From positions 1-21,117 of IMG/VR virus record IMGVR_UViG_3300042482_000297: DNA of 21,117 nucleotides; one strand, given 5' to 3'. Below are positions 1-6,943 of the stretch, in pieces. A program made the translations under genes and the position numbers. The stretch comes from a virus. The notes under the pieces are model-generated. The model had not been told where the DNA came from. It worked only from the letters and a program-made list of their open reading frames with translations, and ran no database searches. Position 1 is the first letter of the stretch; the number at the start of each line of letters is the position of its first letter.

Positions 1-1
1 G

Positions 2-79
2 AAGTGGCTCAGGCAAGTGGCGGATTGGTGGGATTATCTGGCGGATCAACAGGAAGCGGCAACGCCGCGGGAGGGGTGA
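2..79 (+). CDS. 3' end of an upstream gene (partial)
   Basis: Frame 2 is open from the left edge and stops at TGA 77-79. The 25 visible residues are KWLRQVADWWDYLADQQEAA followed by TPREG. They are rich in Trp, Gln and acidic residues and look like a soluble helical C-terminus. The next gene's GTG follows the stop directly, so the two were probably translated in series. Too little remains to name a family. The competing frame-1 reading through here gives a Gly-rich shadow. Confidence 0.5.
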   Translation, partial: KWLRQVADWWDYLADQQEAATPREG

Positions 80-727
80 GTGACTTGGTGCAAGGACACA
101 GCAAGGGACGCCGCCGTCCGAGCGGCAGAGGACAACCGGACGGGGCCGCTGCCAACGCTGGGGGAGGCGATTGCGGCACCGTTTGCCTGCACTGCTTGCG
201 GGGGGTACGGCATGGATCACCGATGCCGGGAATCGTGCAAGGAGTGCGACGGATTGGGGCGGGCGATGATTCCGAAAAGTGTTTCGGCATCATCGGCGGT
301 GGATCAGGAAAACAAGGGGGACGGCATGCGCACCGAGCGGGTGACGCTGGAGGTGACGGTTGACCCGCGGAGAATATTCTTCCCTGGTCAGTGGCACAAT
401 GCTCTGCGCCAGAGCGGAAATCTCAGGCCCGGCGAGTCCGTCCGCGTCGTGAGCGACGAGGAACGGCAGGCAGAGCGGCTGCGTGAATGCGCCGTGGCGG
501 CGCTGGATCGAGAATGCGACGAGGCGTTCATCAAAGCGGAACGGCTGACGCAAGAGCGTGACGCCGCGATCCGCGAGCGTGATGCCCTGCGAGCCGAGAG
601 AATCACGCAGGCGCTCACGGCCGACCGTTTTGCGGCCGCGGTCATGGAGGCGGACACGCTCAAGGCCCGCGTTGCCGAGTTGGAGGCCTCTGCGGGCGTG
701 GCGGTGAAGGAGGTGGGGCGTGAGTGA
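80..727 (+). CDS. Zinc-motif and coiled-coil protein, unknown function
   Basis: The 215-residue product begins at GTG 80, just after the previous stop, with GGGAGGGG upstream as ribosome site. Residues about 36-60 hold two CxxCxGxG motifs, CTACGGYG and CKECDGLG, the repeat used by DnaJ-type zinc domains to bind one zinc. There is no J domain, so it is not a chaperone homologue. The second half (about 130-205) is a charged heptad-like helix rich in Arg, Glu and Ala, probably a coiled coil. An internal in-frame ATG at 326 has AAGGGGG before it and could give a shorter form lacking the zinc motif; I prefer the long form because the frame stays open and the Cys spacing is orderly. The position among accessory genes fits a small regulatory or adaptor protein, but no function is assigned. 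Confidence 0.6.
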   Translation: MTWCKDTARDAAVRAAEDNRTGPLPTLGEAIAAPFACTACGGYGMDHRCRESCKECDGLGRAMIPKSVSASSAVDQENKGDGMRTERVTLEVTVDPRRIFFPGQWHNALRQSGNLRPGESVRVVSDEERQAERLRECAVAALDRECDEAFIKAERLTQERDAAIRERDALRAERITQALTADRFAAAVMEADTLKARVAELEASAGVAVKEVGRE

Positions 728-1166
728 TCGACGAACACCCGACGCAACGCTGATCTCCGCGCTGCGAATCCTCGCCCGCGACATCCAGAGCGGGGACGGA
801 TGTGCTAATGCCTGCCTGCTGGAAACGGCGACGCGGCTGGACGAGTTGGTCGAGGATCGGCGGTCTATCTCGACGTTGCACCACAAGGTTGAGAGCCTGG
901 AGGCAGAGATCGCCCGGCTCCGCGAGGATCGGCGGTGGGTGCCGGTGGGAGAGAGGTTGCCTGATTTGAACGAGGCGAACGGCTTCCGTTTCACATGCTT
1001 AGTCCGATGCCAGACGGGCAACGTCTGCGAGATGGTCTACGAGATCAACACGTTCGCCAAGCAGGAGCGAAACAGGCAGCCACGGTGGAAGTGGCAAGGA
1101 ATGATTTCGATGTGGGAAGTCACCCACTGGATGCCGCTGCCGCCGGGGCCGGAGGGAAAGGGGTGA
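720..1166 (+). CDS. DUF551 domain phage protein
   Basis: A 148-residue protein that overlaps the preceding stop by 8 bases and starts at GTG 720. Residues 73-144 match the DUF551 pattern of many phages: an opening WVPVGERLPD and a closing VTHWMPLPPGP, with a variable beta-rich middle. Residues about 35-70 form a charged helix that is likely coiled-coil. DUF551 proteins are common accessory genes in tailed phages and have no settled biochemical role. The family call is strong because both anchor motifs are present and correctly spaced. Confidence 0.85.
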   Translation: MSDRRTPDATLISALRILARDIQSGDGCANACLLETATRLDELVEDRRSISTLHHKVESLEAEIARLREDRRWVPVGERLPDLNEANGFRFTCLVRCQTGNVCEMVYEINTFAKQERNRQPRWKWQGMISMWEVTHWMPLPPGPEGKG

Positions 1167-1543
1167 CAACGAAGCCAAGCCGCGAGGCGTTTAGCGCCGC
1201 GTACCTCGACCGCAACGTGAAGATTCAAGACCTCTGCCTGCGATATCGAGTCTCCGACACGACAGTGAAAGCATGGGCACGGCGATTCGGGCTCGCACCG
1301 CGGCCGGCAGGCGGATTCCGCACGCCGAGCAACGCGCCGCGAATCGTGCTCAAGGCCGAAGAGAACCACTGCGAGCCTGTCGACGATGGCCCTGAGTGGG
1401 GAGATCCGACTCCAGAGGAGATCGCAGAACTGGCAGCGTACTGGCGAGCCAGGAACGTGCTAGCCATGCAGACCATGGAGGATCAGCACTGCGAGCACCG
1501 CCGAAACGGACGGTGCCTGAAGTGTCAGAAGTGGCAGGCTTGA
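1163..1543 (+). CDS. Helix-turn-helix protein with C-terminal Cys/His motif
   Basis: I place the start at GTG 1163, which overlaps the preceding TGA by 4 bases and has GAGGGAAAGG upstream; the frame is open further left but only as a shadow. The product is 126 residues. Residues about 8-40 (EAFSAAYLDRNVKIQDLCLR, then YRVSDTTVKAWARRFGL) look like a homeodomain-type helix-turn-helix of the kind found in transposase N-termini and small phage DNA-binding proteins. The C-terminus has HCEHRRNGRCLKC, a possible zinc knuckle. It probably binds DNA as a regulator; the target is unknown. A second protein of similar design lies at 3748-4140. Confidence 0.7.
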   Translation: MTTKPSREAFSAAYLDRNVKIQDLCLRYRVSDTTVKAWARRFGLAPRPAGGFRTPSNAPRIVLKAEENHCEPVDDGPEWGDPTPEEIAELAAYWRARNVLAMQTMEDQHCEHRRNGRCLKCQKWQA

Positions 1544-1565
1544 CCAAGTCGCCACGATTGGCGGC

Positions 1566-1976
1566 ATGATTTCCGAAGTGCTGCTACTCCACGAGCTCGA
1601 CGATGACCTGGCCCGGCATTGCGCCCAGTTCCTCTGTAAGCCGGGCTCGGACATGGCCCGCGAGTTCCGGTTGTGCCGGGCTCGCACCCCTCTGTGCGTG
1701 ATCTACGGCGAAGACGCTGACCCCTGTGCCTGGATCGCCACCCACGTCTGGCGTGGCATCCAGACGCTCGAGGGATTTGTCGCCCCTGAGCTCCGACGCC
1801 GGGGCATCGCCCGCATCGGCGTGTTATGGCTGAAGGCCTGCGGTCACATCGACATTACAAAGCCAGTGGCGGTATTTGCCCCCGCCTGCGTTGAGCTCGC
1901 CTACCAGTGCGGCTTTGACGACGTTCGGCTGTTTCAAAGGACTGACATTGGCGACTGGAAAGAGGTGAAAGCGTGA
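1566..1976 (+). CDS. GNAT-like acetyltransferase
   Basis: A 136-residue protein. The core LEGFVAPELRRRGIARIGV (residues 68-86) matches GNAT motif A: a beta strand followed by the acetyl-CoA pyrophosphate-binding loop R-R-x-G-x-A at 78-82. The C-terminal AYQCGFDDVRLFQR resembles the last strand-helix of the fold (a '..GF' motif). The length is slightly short for the family. The substrate is unknown; phage GNATs may modify host proteins or small molecules. The ribosome site before ATG 1566 is weak, and the gene overlaps the next by 4 bases (GTGA). Confidence 0.65.
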   Translation: MISEVLLLHELDDDLARHCAQFLCKPGSDMAREFRLCRARTPLCVIYGEDADPCAWIATHVWRGIQTLEGFVAPELRRRGIARIGVLWLKACGHIDITKPVAVFAPACVELAYQCGFDDVRLFQRTDIGDWKEVKA

Positions 1977-2368
1977 TCGCATTCACCGTCCCCGGCGATC
2001 CAGTGCCACAACCCCGCCCGCGAGTGTCGACGAGAGGCGGCTTTGCTCGGGCCTATGTCCCGGCCTCGCATCCCGTGCATGCCTTCCGCCAGGCGGTGGC
2101 ACTGTCGGCCACGATTGCCGGCCTCGGCCCGATCACAGAGCCGATCCAAGTGTGCGTAATATCGGTCTTTCAGCGTCCAAAATCTCACATGACCGGCCGC
2201 GGGGTGATCAAAGCCACAGCCCCGCGACTGCCGCGGCCCGACGTCGACAACCTTGCCAAAGCAGTGCTCGACGCCCTCGGTGACTTCTTCGACGACACGC
2301 TCGTGGAGTCTCTTCAGGTTTCCAAAAGCTACGGCGACGTGGCCCATACGAAAGTGGTGATCGCATGA
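1973..2368 (+). CDS. rusA: RusA-like Holliday junction resolvase
   Basis: The 131-residue product has the usual RusA length. It opens with FTVPGDPVPQPRPRV, the family's N-terminal signature. The catalytic region is PRPDVDNLAKAVLDAL (residues 88-102), followed by FFDDT at 105-109. In this family the aspartates (here D90, D92 and D107/D108) bind Mg2+ and cut branched DNA symmetrically. RusA enzymes resolve recombination intermediates and clear branched DNA before packaging. It starts at GTG 1973, overlapping the previous stop, and overlaps the methyltransferase by 4 bases. This is one of the most secure calls in the window. Confidence 0.92.
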   Translation: MIAFTVPGDPVPQPRPRVSTRGGFARAYVPASHPVHAFRQAVALSATIAGLGPITEPIQVCVISVFQRPKSHMTGRGVIKATAPRLPRPDVDNLAKAVLDALGDFFDDTLVESLQVSKSYGDVAHTKVVIA

Positions 2369-2889
2369 ACGACCAAAGCCTGCACGACTACCTGCGGGAA
2401 GTGGCACTGGCCCCCGGCGTGCGTAGCTACCTCGAGGTCGGATGCCGCGAGGGCGACAGCCTGCGGCAGATCGTCGCCAACTCGGTGATCATTGATCGAG
2501 TGGTGGTCTGCGATGTGTGGGGGCCGATGTACGGCGGAACTGGCCGCGGCAACAGCGATCACATTCAGTGGATGCTGAACGGACTGCTGTACACGGGCTC
2601 CCGGCTGTTCCTCGACGGCGACAGCAAGGAAACGGTGCCGACGCTCCGCGAGCAATTCGACGTCGTGCTCGTCGACGGCGACCATTCGCCAGCCGGGGCT
2701 TTGGCCGACCTGACCAACTGCTGGGGGCTGGTGGCTTCCGGCGGCCAGCTGGTGTTCCACGACATCCGCCATCCGGCCCATCCAGGCCTGCGGTCGCTGT
2801 TCCACGTCTTCATGGATGACCAGCCCGACTGTGGCCTCAGGCACGAGATTCTGGAGGGCCACGGTGTGGCAATCGCATGGAAGATGTGA
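2365..2889 (+). CDS. SAM-dependent methyltransferase (class I)
   Basis: A 174-residue Rossmann-type methyltransferase. Motif I is YLEVGCREG (residues 22-30), the acidic strand-2 end is VVVCD (46-50), the motif IV region is VVLVDGDHS (100-108), and a GGQLVFHDI strand follows at 126-134. The VDGDHS...GG.hhhHD layout is typical of the Methyltransf_24 type, which often methylates sugars or small molecules. No DNA-methyltransferase catalytic motif (DPPY or PCQ) is seen. It overlaps the resolvase by 4 bases and the glycosyltransferase by 13 bases, so a shared role in making or capping a glycan is plausible but inferred. Confidence 0.82.
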   Translation: MNDQSLHDYLREVALAPGVRSYLEVGCREGDSLRQIVANSVIIDRVVVCDVWGPMYGGTGRGNSDHIQWMLNGLLYTGSRLFLDGDSKETVPTLREQFDVVLVDGDHSPAGALADLTNCWGLVASGGQLVFHDIRHPAHPGLRSLFHVFMDDQPDCGLRHEILEGHGVAIAWKM

Positions 2890-3746
2890 CGATCAACCTT
2901 AACGAGTTCACGCCGGAAGTCGTGTTGCCAGTCGACCCGGAGTTTGCCGAGCAGTACCACGCAATGTCCGCCCTCGGCGAGGCCATTGCCAGAGAGTCAA
3001 AGGTCGTGATTGTCGGCATGGCCCGAGACATTGGGAACATCCTTCCGGTCACAATAGCCCGGCTCCAGGAGATCGGCTCTGGCTTCGGCCGATGGACTGC
3101 CGTGGTCGTGGAGAACGACTCGACCGACGACACCAAGGCCGTGTTGCAATCGTGGGCCGAGTCGAGCGGCGGCAACGTCCTGGCGGACTGCCGCGACCTC
3201 GGCCACAGCGACGAGCGGGGCTTTGAGGCGACAAGGGTGCAGCGGTATGCCACGTACCGAAACCGCTACCGCGAGCTCGCCCGCGACCGGTGGCCGGATG
3301 CCGACTACGTCCTGGCTGTCGACATGGATCCGTGGGGCGGTTTTTCCGAAAGCGGAATCTCCAACAGCCTCGGCTGGATGCACACCATGCCTGCCGCGGC
3401 ATGCATGGCCAGCACCTCGATCTACCGGGGCATCACAGACGCCAAAACGAAGGTGTGGGCGCATTACGATGCATGGGCATTTCGCGCGTGGGGCGAGGTT
3501 GCAAGGTTCGACCGTTACTTTCCGCTCTGGCTTCCGCCGCCAGGTGCTCAGCCGATCAAGGTCTACTCAGCGTTTGGAGCGTGTGCCCTTTACGATGCAA
3601 AGCGGTTCTATGAAGCGGAATACGTCAGCATCGACGGCGACATTGAGCACGCCGGATTCCACAAGAACATCCGCGATGCCGGCGGGGAGATTTACCTAAA
3701 CCCCGCGTCGCGTGTCGTCATGCACTGGCTCGGCGAGTACCTATGA
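2877..3746 (+). CDS. GT-A fold glycosyltransferase (CAP59/GT69-like)
   Basis: A 289-residue glycosyltransferase. Residues 42-51 (KVVIVGMARD) and 74-87 (TAVVVENDSTDDTK) are the nucleotide-sugar-binding half of a GT-A fold. RYATYRNRYRE (123-133) is followed by YVLAVDMD (144-151), which contains the metal-binding DxD (D149, D151). The VxENDSTDDT...RN..DxD order resembles the CAP59 mannosyltransferase family (GT69), though without alignment this subfamily call is tentative. There is no signal or membrane segment, so it likely acts in the cytoplasm. The ATG at 2877 lies within the methyltransferase's last codons, pointing to coupled translation. A second glycosyltransferase lies at 17986-18717. 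Confidence 0.8.
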   Translation: MEDVTINLNEFTPEVVLPVDPEFAEQYHAMSALGEAIARESKVVIVGMARDIGNILPVTIARLQEIGSGFGRWTAVVVENDSTDDTKAVLQSWAESSGGNVLADCRDLGHSDERGFEATRVQRYATYRNRYRELARDRWPDADYVLAVDMDPWGGFSESGISNSLGWMHTMPAAACMASTSIYRGITDAKTKVWAHYDAWAFRAWGEVARFDRYFPLWLPPPGAQPIKVYSAFGACALYDAKRFYEAEYVSIDGDIEHAGFHKNIRDAGGEIYLNPASRVVMHWLGEYL

Positions 3747-3747
3747 C

Positions 3748-4140
3748 GTGGCCGGCAACACCGCAACTATCGACGTGCAGGCGTTTCGCCTCCAGTGGGA
3801 TGCGGGTGTGCCGATGGCTGTCATGTGCAGCCACTGGACGATTACCAAAGACCAGCTGATCCGGCTAAAAGCCGTTTGGGAACTGCCGCTGCGGCACGAC
3901 CGAGCCAGGAAGCGGTGCCGGCTGGAGGATCCGGCCGTCGCAGAGGATCGGGCCTCGGGCCAGAGCCTGTCGCTCGCCCCTGGCGTGGAGGCCCGGGCGG
4001 CCTTGATCCGCAGCAAGTGGACGCTGGAGCTCGAGCACTCTCGCCGCGGCACGTCGTCTGGCGGCCCGAGCCAGGCTCTGCCGAAGATCGTCAGCATCTC
4101 GGCAATTCGGTCGGCCGTGCCCAAGCCCGAAGCCGAATAG
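3748..4140 (+). CDS. Putative helix-turn-helix protein
   Basis: I choose GTG 3748, one base after the glycosyltransferase stop; the frame also has an upstream GTG at 3712 and a downstream one at 3775. The 130-residue product begins with a helical segment, FRLQWDAGVPMAVMCSHW then TITKDQLIRLKAVWELP (about 14-48), which reads as a helix-turn-helix with the recognition helix in DQLIRLKAVW. The remainder is Arg/Ser-rich and without recognised domain. The arrangement (N-terminal helix-turn-helix and a disordered tail) is like the protein at 1163-1543. It is probably a DNA-binding regulator. The start has only a weak ribosome site. Confidence 0.6.
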   Translation: MAGNTATIDVQAFRLQWDAGVPMAVMCSHWTITKDQLIRLKAVWELPLRHDRARKRCRLEDPAVAEDRASGQSLSLAPGVEARAALIRSKWTLELEHSRRGTSSGGPSQALPKIVSISAIRSAVPKPEAE

Positions 4141-4198
4141 GCCCTGTGTTCAAGGAGTGCGTTTTCTCGGGTGAAATTGAGGCACAGGAGAAACTCCC

Positions 4199-4486
4199 AT
4201 GCCAACGCCCGAAGAGCTCGACCAGTTTGGTGCCGGCCTCTCGATCTGGGAGCAGCTGCGGCTGTTTCAGGAGTGGAGCCCTCTGATCGGCTTCGCCCAG
4301 CGATTCACGCTGGAGAAAGACGCCTACGCCCGCAGCGTGGTTGTGAGCGAGGCGCTCGAGTGGGTGGCGAGCAAGACTCGCAGCCGGCTCGACGACGAGC
4401 TCGTCGGCAAGGTCGTCGCCATCGCCAGAACCAAGGAAGGCGAAGACTTGATCCGCTGGGCCCTTGCGAAGTCGGGGGCTGCATGA
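4199..4486 (+). CDS. Hypothetical phage protein, 95 residues
   Basis: ATG 4199 is preceded by a good ribosome site (ACAGGAGAAACTCCC). The product is an acidic-basic helical protein with an aromatic-rich first half (IWEQLRLFQEW) and no membrane segment, zinc motif or recognised domain. It overlaps the next gene, which encodes a membrane protein, by 4 bases (ATGA). It opens the run of small genes around the papain-like peptidase. No function is assigned. Confidence 0.7.
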   Translation: MPTPEELDQFGAGLSIWEQLRLFQEWSPLIGFAQRFTLEKDAYARSVVVSEALEWVASKTRSRLDDELVGKVVAIARTKEGEDLIRWALAKSGAA

Positions 4487-5091
4487 GTGCGGATCTTGTC
4501 GTTCGTGCGGTCGCGGGGCTGGCGGCGGTGGCTATCGTCTGCCGGCCTGCCGTCCCCGTGGTGGTGGCTTGGGTCCGCGCCCACTCGGAGCAGATCCGCG
4601 CCTCCGTGAGCGGCTGGCCGGTCGCTGCCCTCGGGCTCGGCCTGGCCTACGTCGCCGCGTTCGGCGTTCCCGAATTGCCCCGCCCGTCACCCGCCGTCCC
4701 CGAGGTCGTCGTGTCCACGCCGAGCGAGAAGCTCCAAGCCGCTGTGGCCGATGTCCACACCGCCCTGAGAGGGGCCAACGCCGTTGACCGCGCGGTGTGG
4801 GCCCAACTCTGGACAAAGGCCGGCCGAGTCGTGGCTGGCGATGCCGCCGACACCGAGATCGTCTTCACCGACACCCGGTCACTGCGGGCCTACAACGTCC
4901 TTGCCCTGCGGATCGGATGGAGGCGGCTCGGCGAGAACGCCAAGGGCAAGTACCCGGGCCTCGCTGAAGCCACAGAGCGGGCCTTTGCGGCCATCATCGG
5001 CACCGACGTGCAACCAGTCACCCCCGAGCTCCGTGCCGCCTACGTCGAGCTCTCAAACGCCCTGGCGTGGTGTGGCGCAGGGAGGGGCTAG
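4483..5091 (+). CDS. Membrane-anchored protein, possible holin-region gene
   Basis: The start is ATG 4483 in an ATGA overlap; the frame is open further left only as a shadow. The 202-residue product has two hydrophobic segments, at about 5-30 (VRAVAGLAAVAIVCRPAVPV...) and 46-63 (WPVAALGLGLAYVAAFGV). A Pro-rich linker and a soluble helical domain of about 130 residues follow, containing SEKLQAAVADVHTALRGA and RIGWRRLGENAKGKYPGL. Two N-terminal membrane spans before a peptidase gene could indicate a holin or an envelope anchor, but the large soluble tail is unlike a typical holin. No family was recognised. Confidence 0.7.
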   Translation: MSADLVVRAVAGLAAVAIVCRPAVPVVVAWVRAHSEQIRASVSGWPVAALGLGLAYVAAFGVPELPRPSPAVPEVVVSTPSEKLQAAVADVHTALRGANAVDRAVWAQLWTKAGRVVAGDAADTEIVFTDTRSLRAYNVLALRIGWRRLGENAKGKYPGLAEATERAFAAIIGTDVQPVTPELRAAYVELSNALAWCGAGRG

Positions 5092-5094
5092 CCG

Positions 5095-6000
5095 ATGTTT
5101 GATCCGCTCTTCGGCTACGAGCCCAATCCGACCGGCACGGCCGCGTTTGTTTCGACGCTGGCCGCACGCTCGCTGGCTCAGGCCGGGCCCGACCTTGTTT
5201 TGGACGAGGGGCGGGATGTCTTCCTCGGCCACGCCCTCCTGCAGTGCAGCCCGAGGTGGCGGCGGCTGAACCAGCCCATCGGCAGCTGTGTCGGCTACGC
5301 ATGGGCCATGGCCGTCGACATCCTCGCTGCGTGTGACGTAGTCATCCGCCGCGAGCCAGAGGCATACGGCGGGGAAGTGTTCCCGGCGAGCGTCTACGGG
5401 TTTTCGCGCGTGGAAGTCAGGGGCGGGCCCAACCACGGAGGCGACGGATCTTATGGCGGCGCTGCCGCCAAGGCCGTCACGCGCTACGGCACTCTGCACT
5501 TTGGCCAAGACTACGGCGGCACGGTGTTCCACGAGACATCGGCGAGCATCGAAAAGGATTGGGGCCGCAACGGCGTGCCCGACAAGCTCGAGCCCTACGC
5601 GGCCGAACGCAAAGTCGCCGATGTGACGCTTTGCACCAACTTCCAGCAGGCAGCCACGGCGATCCAAAACGCCTATCCTGTGGCGGTGTGCTCGATGCGC
5701 GGCTTTGACATGACGCTGCGAAACGGCGTCCTCACAGCCAGCGGCCAGTGGGCCCACGCGATGCTTTTCTGCGGCCTGAGGTGGAAGCCAAAGCCACAGT
5801 TGTATCTGGCCAACAGTTGGGGCGACTGCTACAGCGGCACTTACGACGAGACCCTGCCGGCCGTGTTCCAGCGGTCAGGCGGCTGGGTCGACGCCGACGT
5901 GTGCACGTCAATGCTCAAGGGCGAAGACTCATTCGCCCTCGCCGGATTCCAAGGCTTCAAGCCGCGCTCGCTCCCCGACTGGACTGGAGGCGTCCTATGA
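5095..6000 (+). CDS. Papain-like cysteine peptidase (C1 type)
   Basis: A 301-residue protein with the full papain-type catalytic set in order. QPIGSCVGYAWA (60-71) supplies the oxyanion Gln60 and nucleophile Cys65. GQWAHAMLFCG (217-227) supplies His221. LANSWGDCYSG (238-248) supplies Asn240 within the hallmark NSWG. Spacing is close to papain (C25, H159, N175). There is no signal peptide and no propeptide-like region beyond the first 50 residues. It starts at ATG 5095 with AGGGAGGGG upstream. It lies between a two-span membrane protein and an exported Cys-rich peptide, so it may act on the envelope during lysis or entry, or be carried in the virion. Papain-type enzymes are not the usual phage lysins (CHAP, amidase, muramidase). 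The fold call is strong; the role is inference. Confidence 0.85.
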   Translation: MFDPLFGYEPNPTGTAAFVSTLAARSLAQAGPDLVLDEGRDVFLGHALLQCSPRWRRLNQPIGSCVGYAWAMAVDILAACDVVIRREPEAYGGEVFPASVYGFSRVEVRGGPNHGGDGSYGGAAAKAVTRYGTLHFGQDYGGTVFHETSASIEKDWGRNGVPDKLEPYAAERKVADVTLCTNFQQAATAIQNAYPVAVCSMRGFDMTLRNGVLTASGQWAHAMLFCGLRWKPKPQLYLANSWGDCYSGTYDETLPAVFQRSGGWVDADVCTSMLKGEDSFALAGFQGFKPRSLPDWTGGVL

Positions 6001-6251
6001 GAACAACCACAGCCCTCGGCGCGTTCGTCCTAGCGGTGATCGTCGCCGCTGGCGATTCGCGGTCCACGCTCGACGCCGAGCTCGCCTGCGAGACAGCCCG
6101 GGAGATGGTCAGGCTCCAGGCCAAACCGCTGCCGGCCCCGCCGAAGCCCACGCCGGCCAAGTGCGTCAAGTGCAACCCGACAGGCAAGGTCAAAAGCGGC
6201 GACGGCATTGCGGTCATCCCCTGCCCCGATTGCGACGGAGGCAAGAAATGA
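5997..6251 (+). CDS. Small exported protein with paired CxxC motifs
   Basis: The 84-residue product starts at ATG 5997, overlapping the peptidase stop (ATGA). Residues 1-19 (MRTTTALGAFVLAVIVAAG) form a signal-peptide-like start: a basic residue, a hydrophobic core and small residues. A Pro-rich linker (KPLPAPPKPTPAK) leads to two CxxC pairs, CVKCNPTGK and CPDCDGGK, resembling the DnaJ-type CxxCxGxG repeat also seen in the first full gene of the window. It may be a periplasmic or membrane-tethered zinc or disulfide peptide. The position after the peptidase suggests a lysis-module accessory such as a spanin-like part, but no homology is claimed. Confidence 0.62.
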   Translation: MRTTTALGAFVLAVIVAAGDSRSTLDAELACETAREMVRLQAKPLPAPPKPTPAKCVKCNPTGKVKSGDGIAVIPCPDCDGGKK

Positions 6252-6349
6252 GCCACGTTCTTTCATTCCTCGCCGGTGCGTTGGTGATGTTTGCGGCTGT
6301 CGTGGCGTGGTTCATGTGGGGCCTCGTTGAATCTGGGAGAAAGCGATGA
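6248..6349 (+). CDS. 33-residue single-span membrane peptide
   Basis: ATG 6248 overlaps the previous stop (ATGA), and the stop TGA 6347-6349 overlaps the next ATG, so it fits exactly between its neighbours. Residues about 5-27 (LSFLAGALVMFAAVVAWFMW) form one membrane helix, and the C-terminus is basic (ESGRKR), favouring a cytoplasmic tail. Peptides of this shape include phage holin or antiholin-type factors, but sequence alone cannot decide. Support comes from the exact fit and the clean topology. Confidence 0.6.
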   Translation: MSHVLSFLAGALVMFAAVVAWFMWGLVESGRKR

Positions 6350-6657
6350 GCAGAGCCGCCCTCGAGCGACACGTGTGGGAGCACCTCGGCCCGCGGAAGT
6401 TCGCGGCTGGCCGTGTTCGCGTTTCGCGAATCACGAAACGGGTGATCCGCCGCTGGAACTACACGCCCGACGCCGATGCGATTGCCGCCAACGTCGAGCT
6501 CGACGAGCGGCACGACGCCAAGATGGGAGTCATCCTGTCGTTCGTGCTCAGTGCCCTCATCGCCGAAATCGTCCGTCTGATCGCTGCATGGTGGAGGGAC
6601 AGCCACGCCAATCGCTGCCTGCTGATGGGCTACCAACGGGAGCTACCAGATGAGTGA
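6346..6657 (+). CDS. Small membrane protein, unknown function
   Basis: A 103-residue protein. The first 50 residues are basic and soluble (GPRKFAAGRVRVSRITKRVI). One hydrophobic segment follows at about 60-82 (MGVILSFVLSALIAEIVRLI), then a short polar tail. It overlaps the previous gene by 4 bases and the next by 8. It is part of the run of five small or membrane-associated products at 4483-6943. No family was recognised. Confidence 0.68.
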   Translation: MSRAALERHVWEHLGPRKFAAGRVRVSRITKRVIRRWNYTPDADAIAANVELDERHDAKMGVILSFVLSALIAEIVRLIAAWWRDSHANRCLLMGYQRELPDE

Positions 6658-6943
6658 CGAACGGTCGACGCTCGATATCGTCTTGCGGGTTGGCGAGCGG
6701 CTCGGTGTGCCGCTGCTGATCCTCGCAGCAGTTCTGTACATGGCCCGAGAGGCCGGCGTGGCGATTTACTCCACAGCCGTGGTGCCGATTGTCGAGGCTC
6801 ACGGCAAGTTTCTTGACAGCACGTCTAGAAACCTAGAGGAGATCGGCACAACGCAACGCCAACAGGCCGAGACGCTTCAAGAGATCGCAGTCGGGCAGAA
6901 AGAGATTGCCACGATTATGGAAGCCCAAGGCACGAGGAACTGA
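6650..6943 (+). CDS. Small membrane protein with C-terminal coiled coil
   Basis: A 97-residue protein starting at ATG 6650 with ACGGGAG upstream. One hydrophobic span at about 18-35 (LGVPLLILAAVLYMAR) is followed by a long polar helix with heptad-like spacing (LEEIGTTQRQQAETLQEI, then AVGQKEIATIM), probably a coiled coil. The shape, an N-terminal anchor plus a helical rod, is like some phage holin or Rz-type partners, though no motif proves it. Its stop shares one base with the next start (TGATG). Confidence 0.68.
   Translation: MSDERSTLDIVLRVGERLGVPLLILAAVLYMAREAGVAIYSTAVVPIVEAHGKFLDSTSRNLEEIGTTQRQQAETLQEIAVGQKEIATIMEAQGTRN

Noticed and set aside
4-363. Frame-1 Gly-rich reading at the left edge
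   Set aside because: It overlaps the frame-2 gene end and the CxxC-bearing gene. Its composition is a GC-shadow pattern with no domain.
1538-1566. TTGACC resembling a -35 box before the GNAT-like gene
   Set aside because: No matching -10 sequence at a suitable distance, and the hexamer lies over the end of the preceding gene.
3743-3859. ATG overlapping the glycosyltransferase stop (ATGA) in frame 2
   Set aside because: It gives only a 38-residue Arg/Ser/Cys-rich peptide. The frame-1 reading from 3748 carries a helix-turn-helix-like sequence and is longer.
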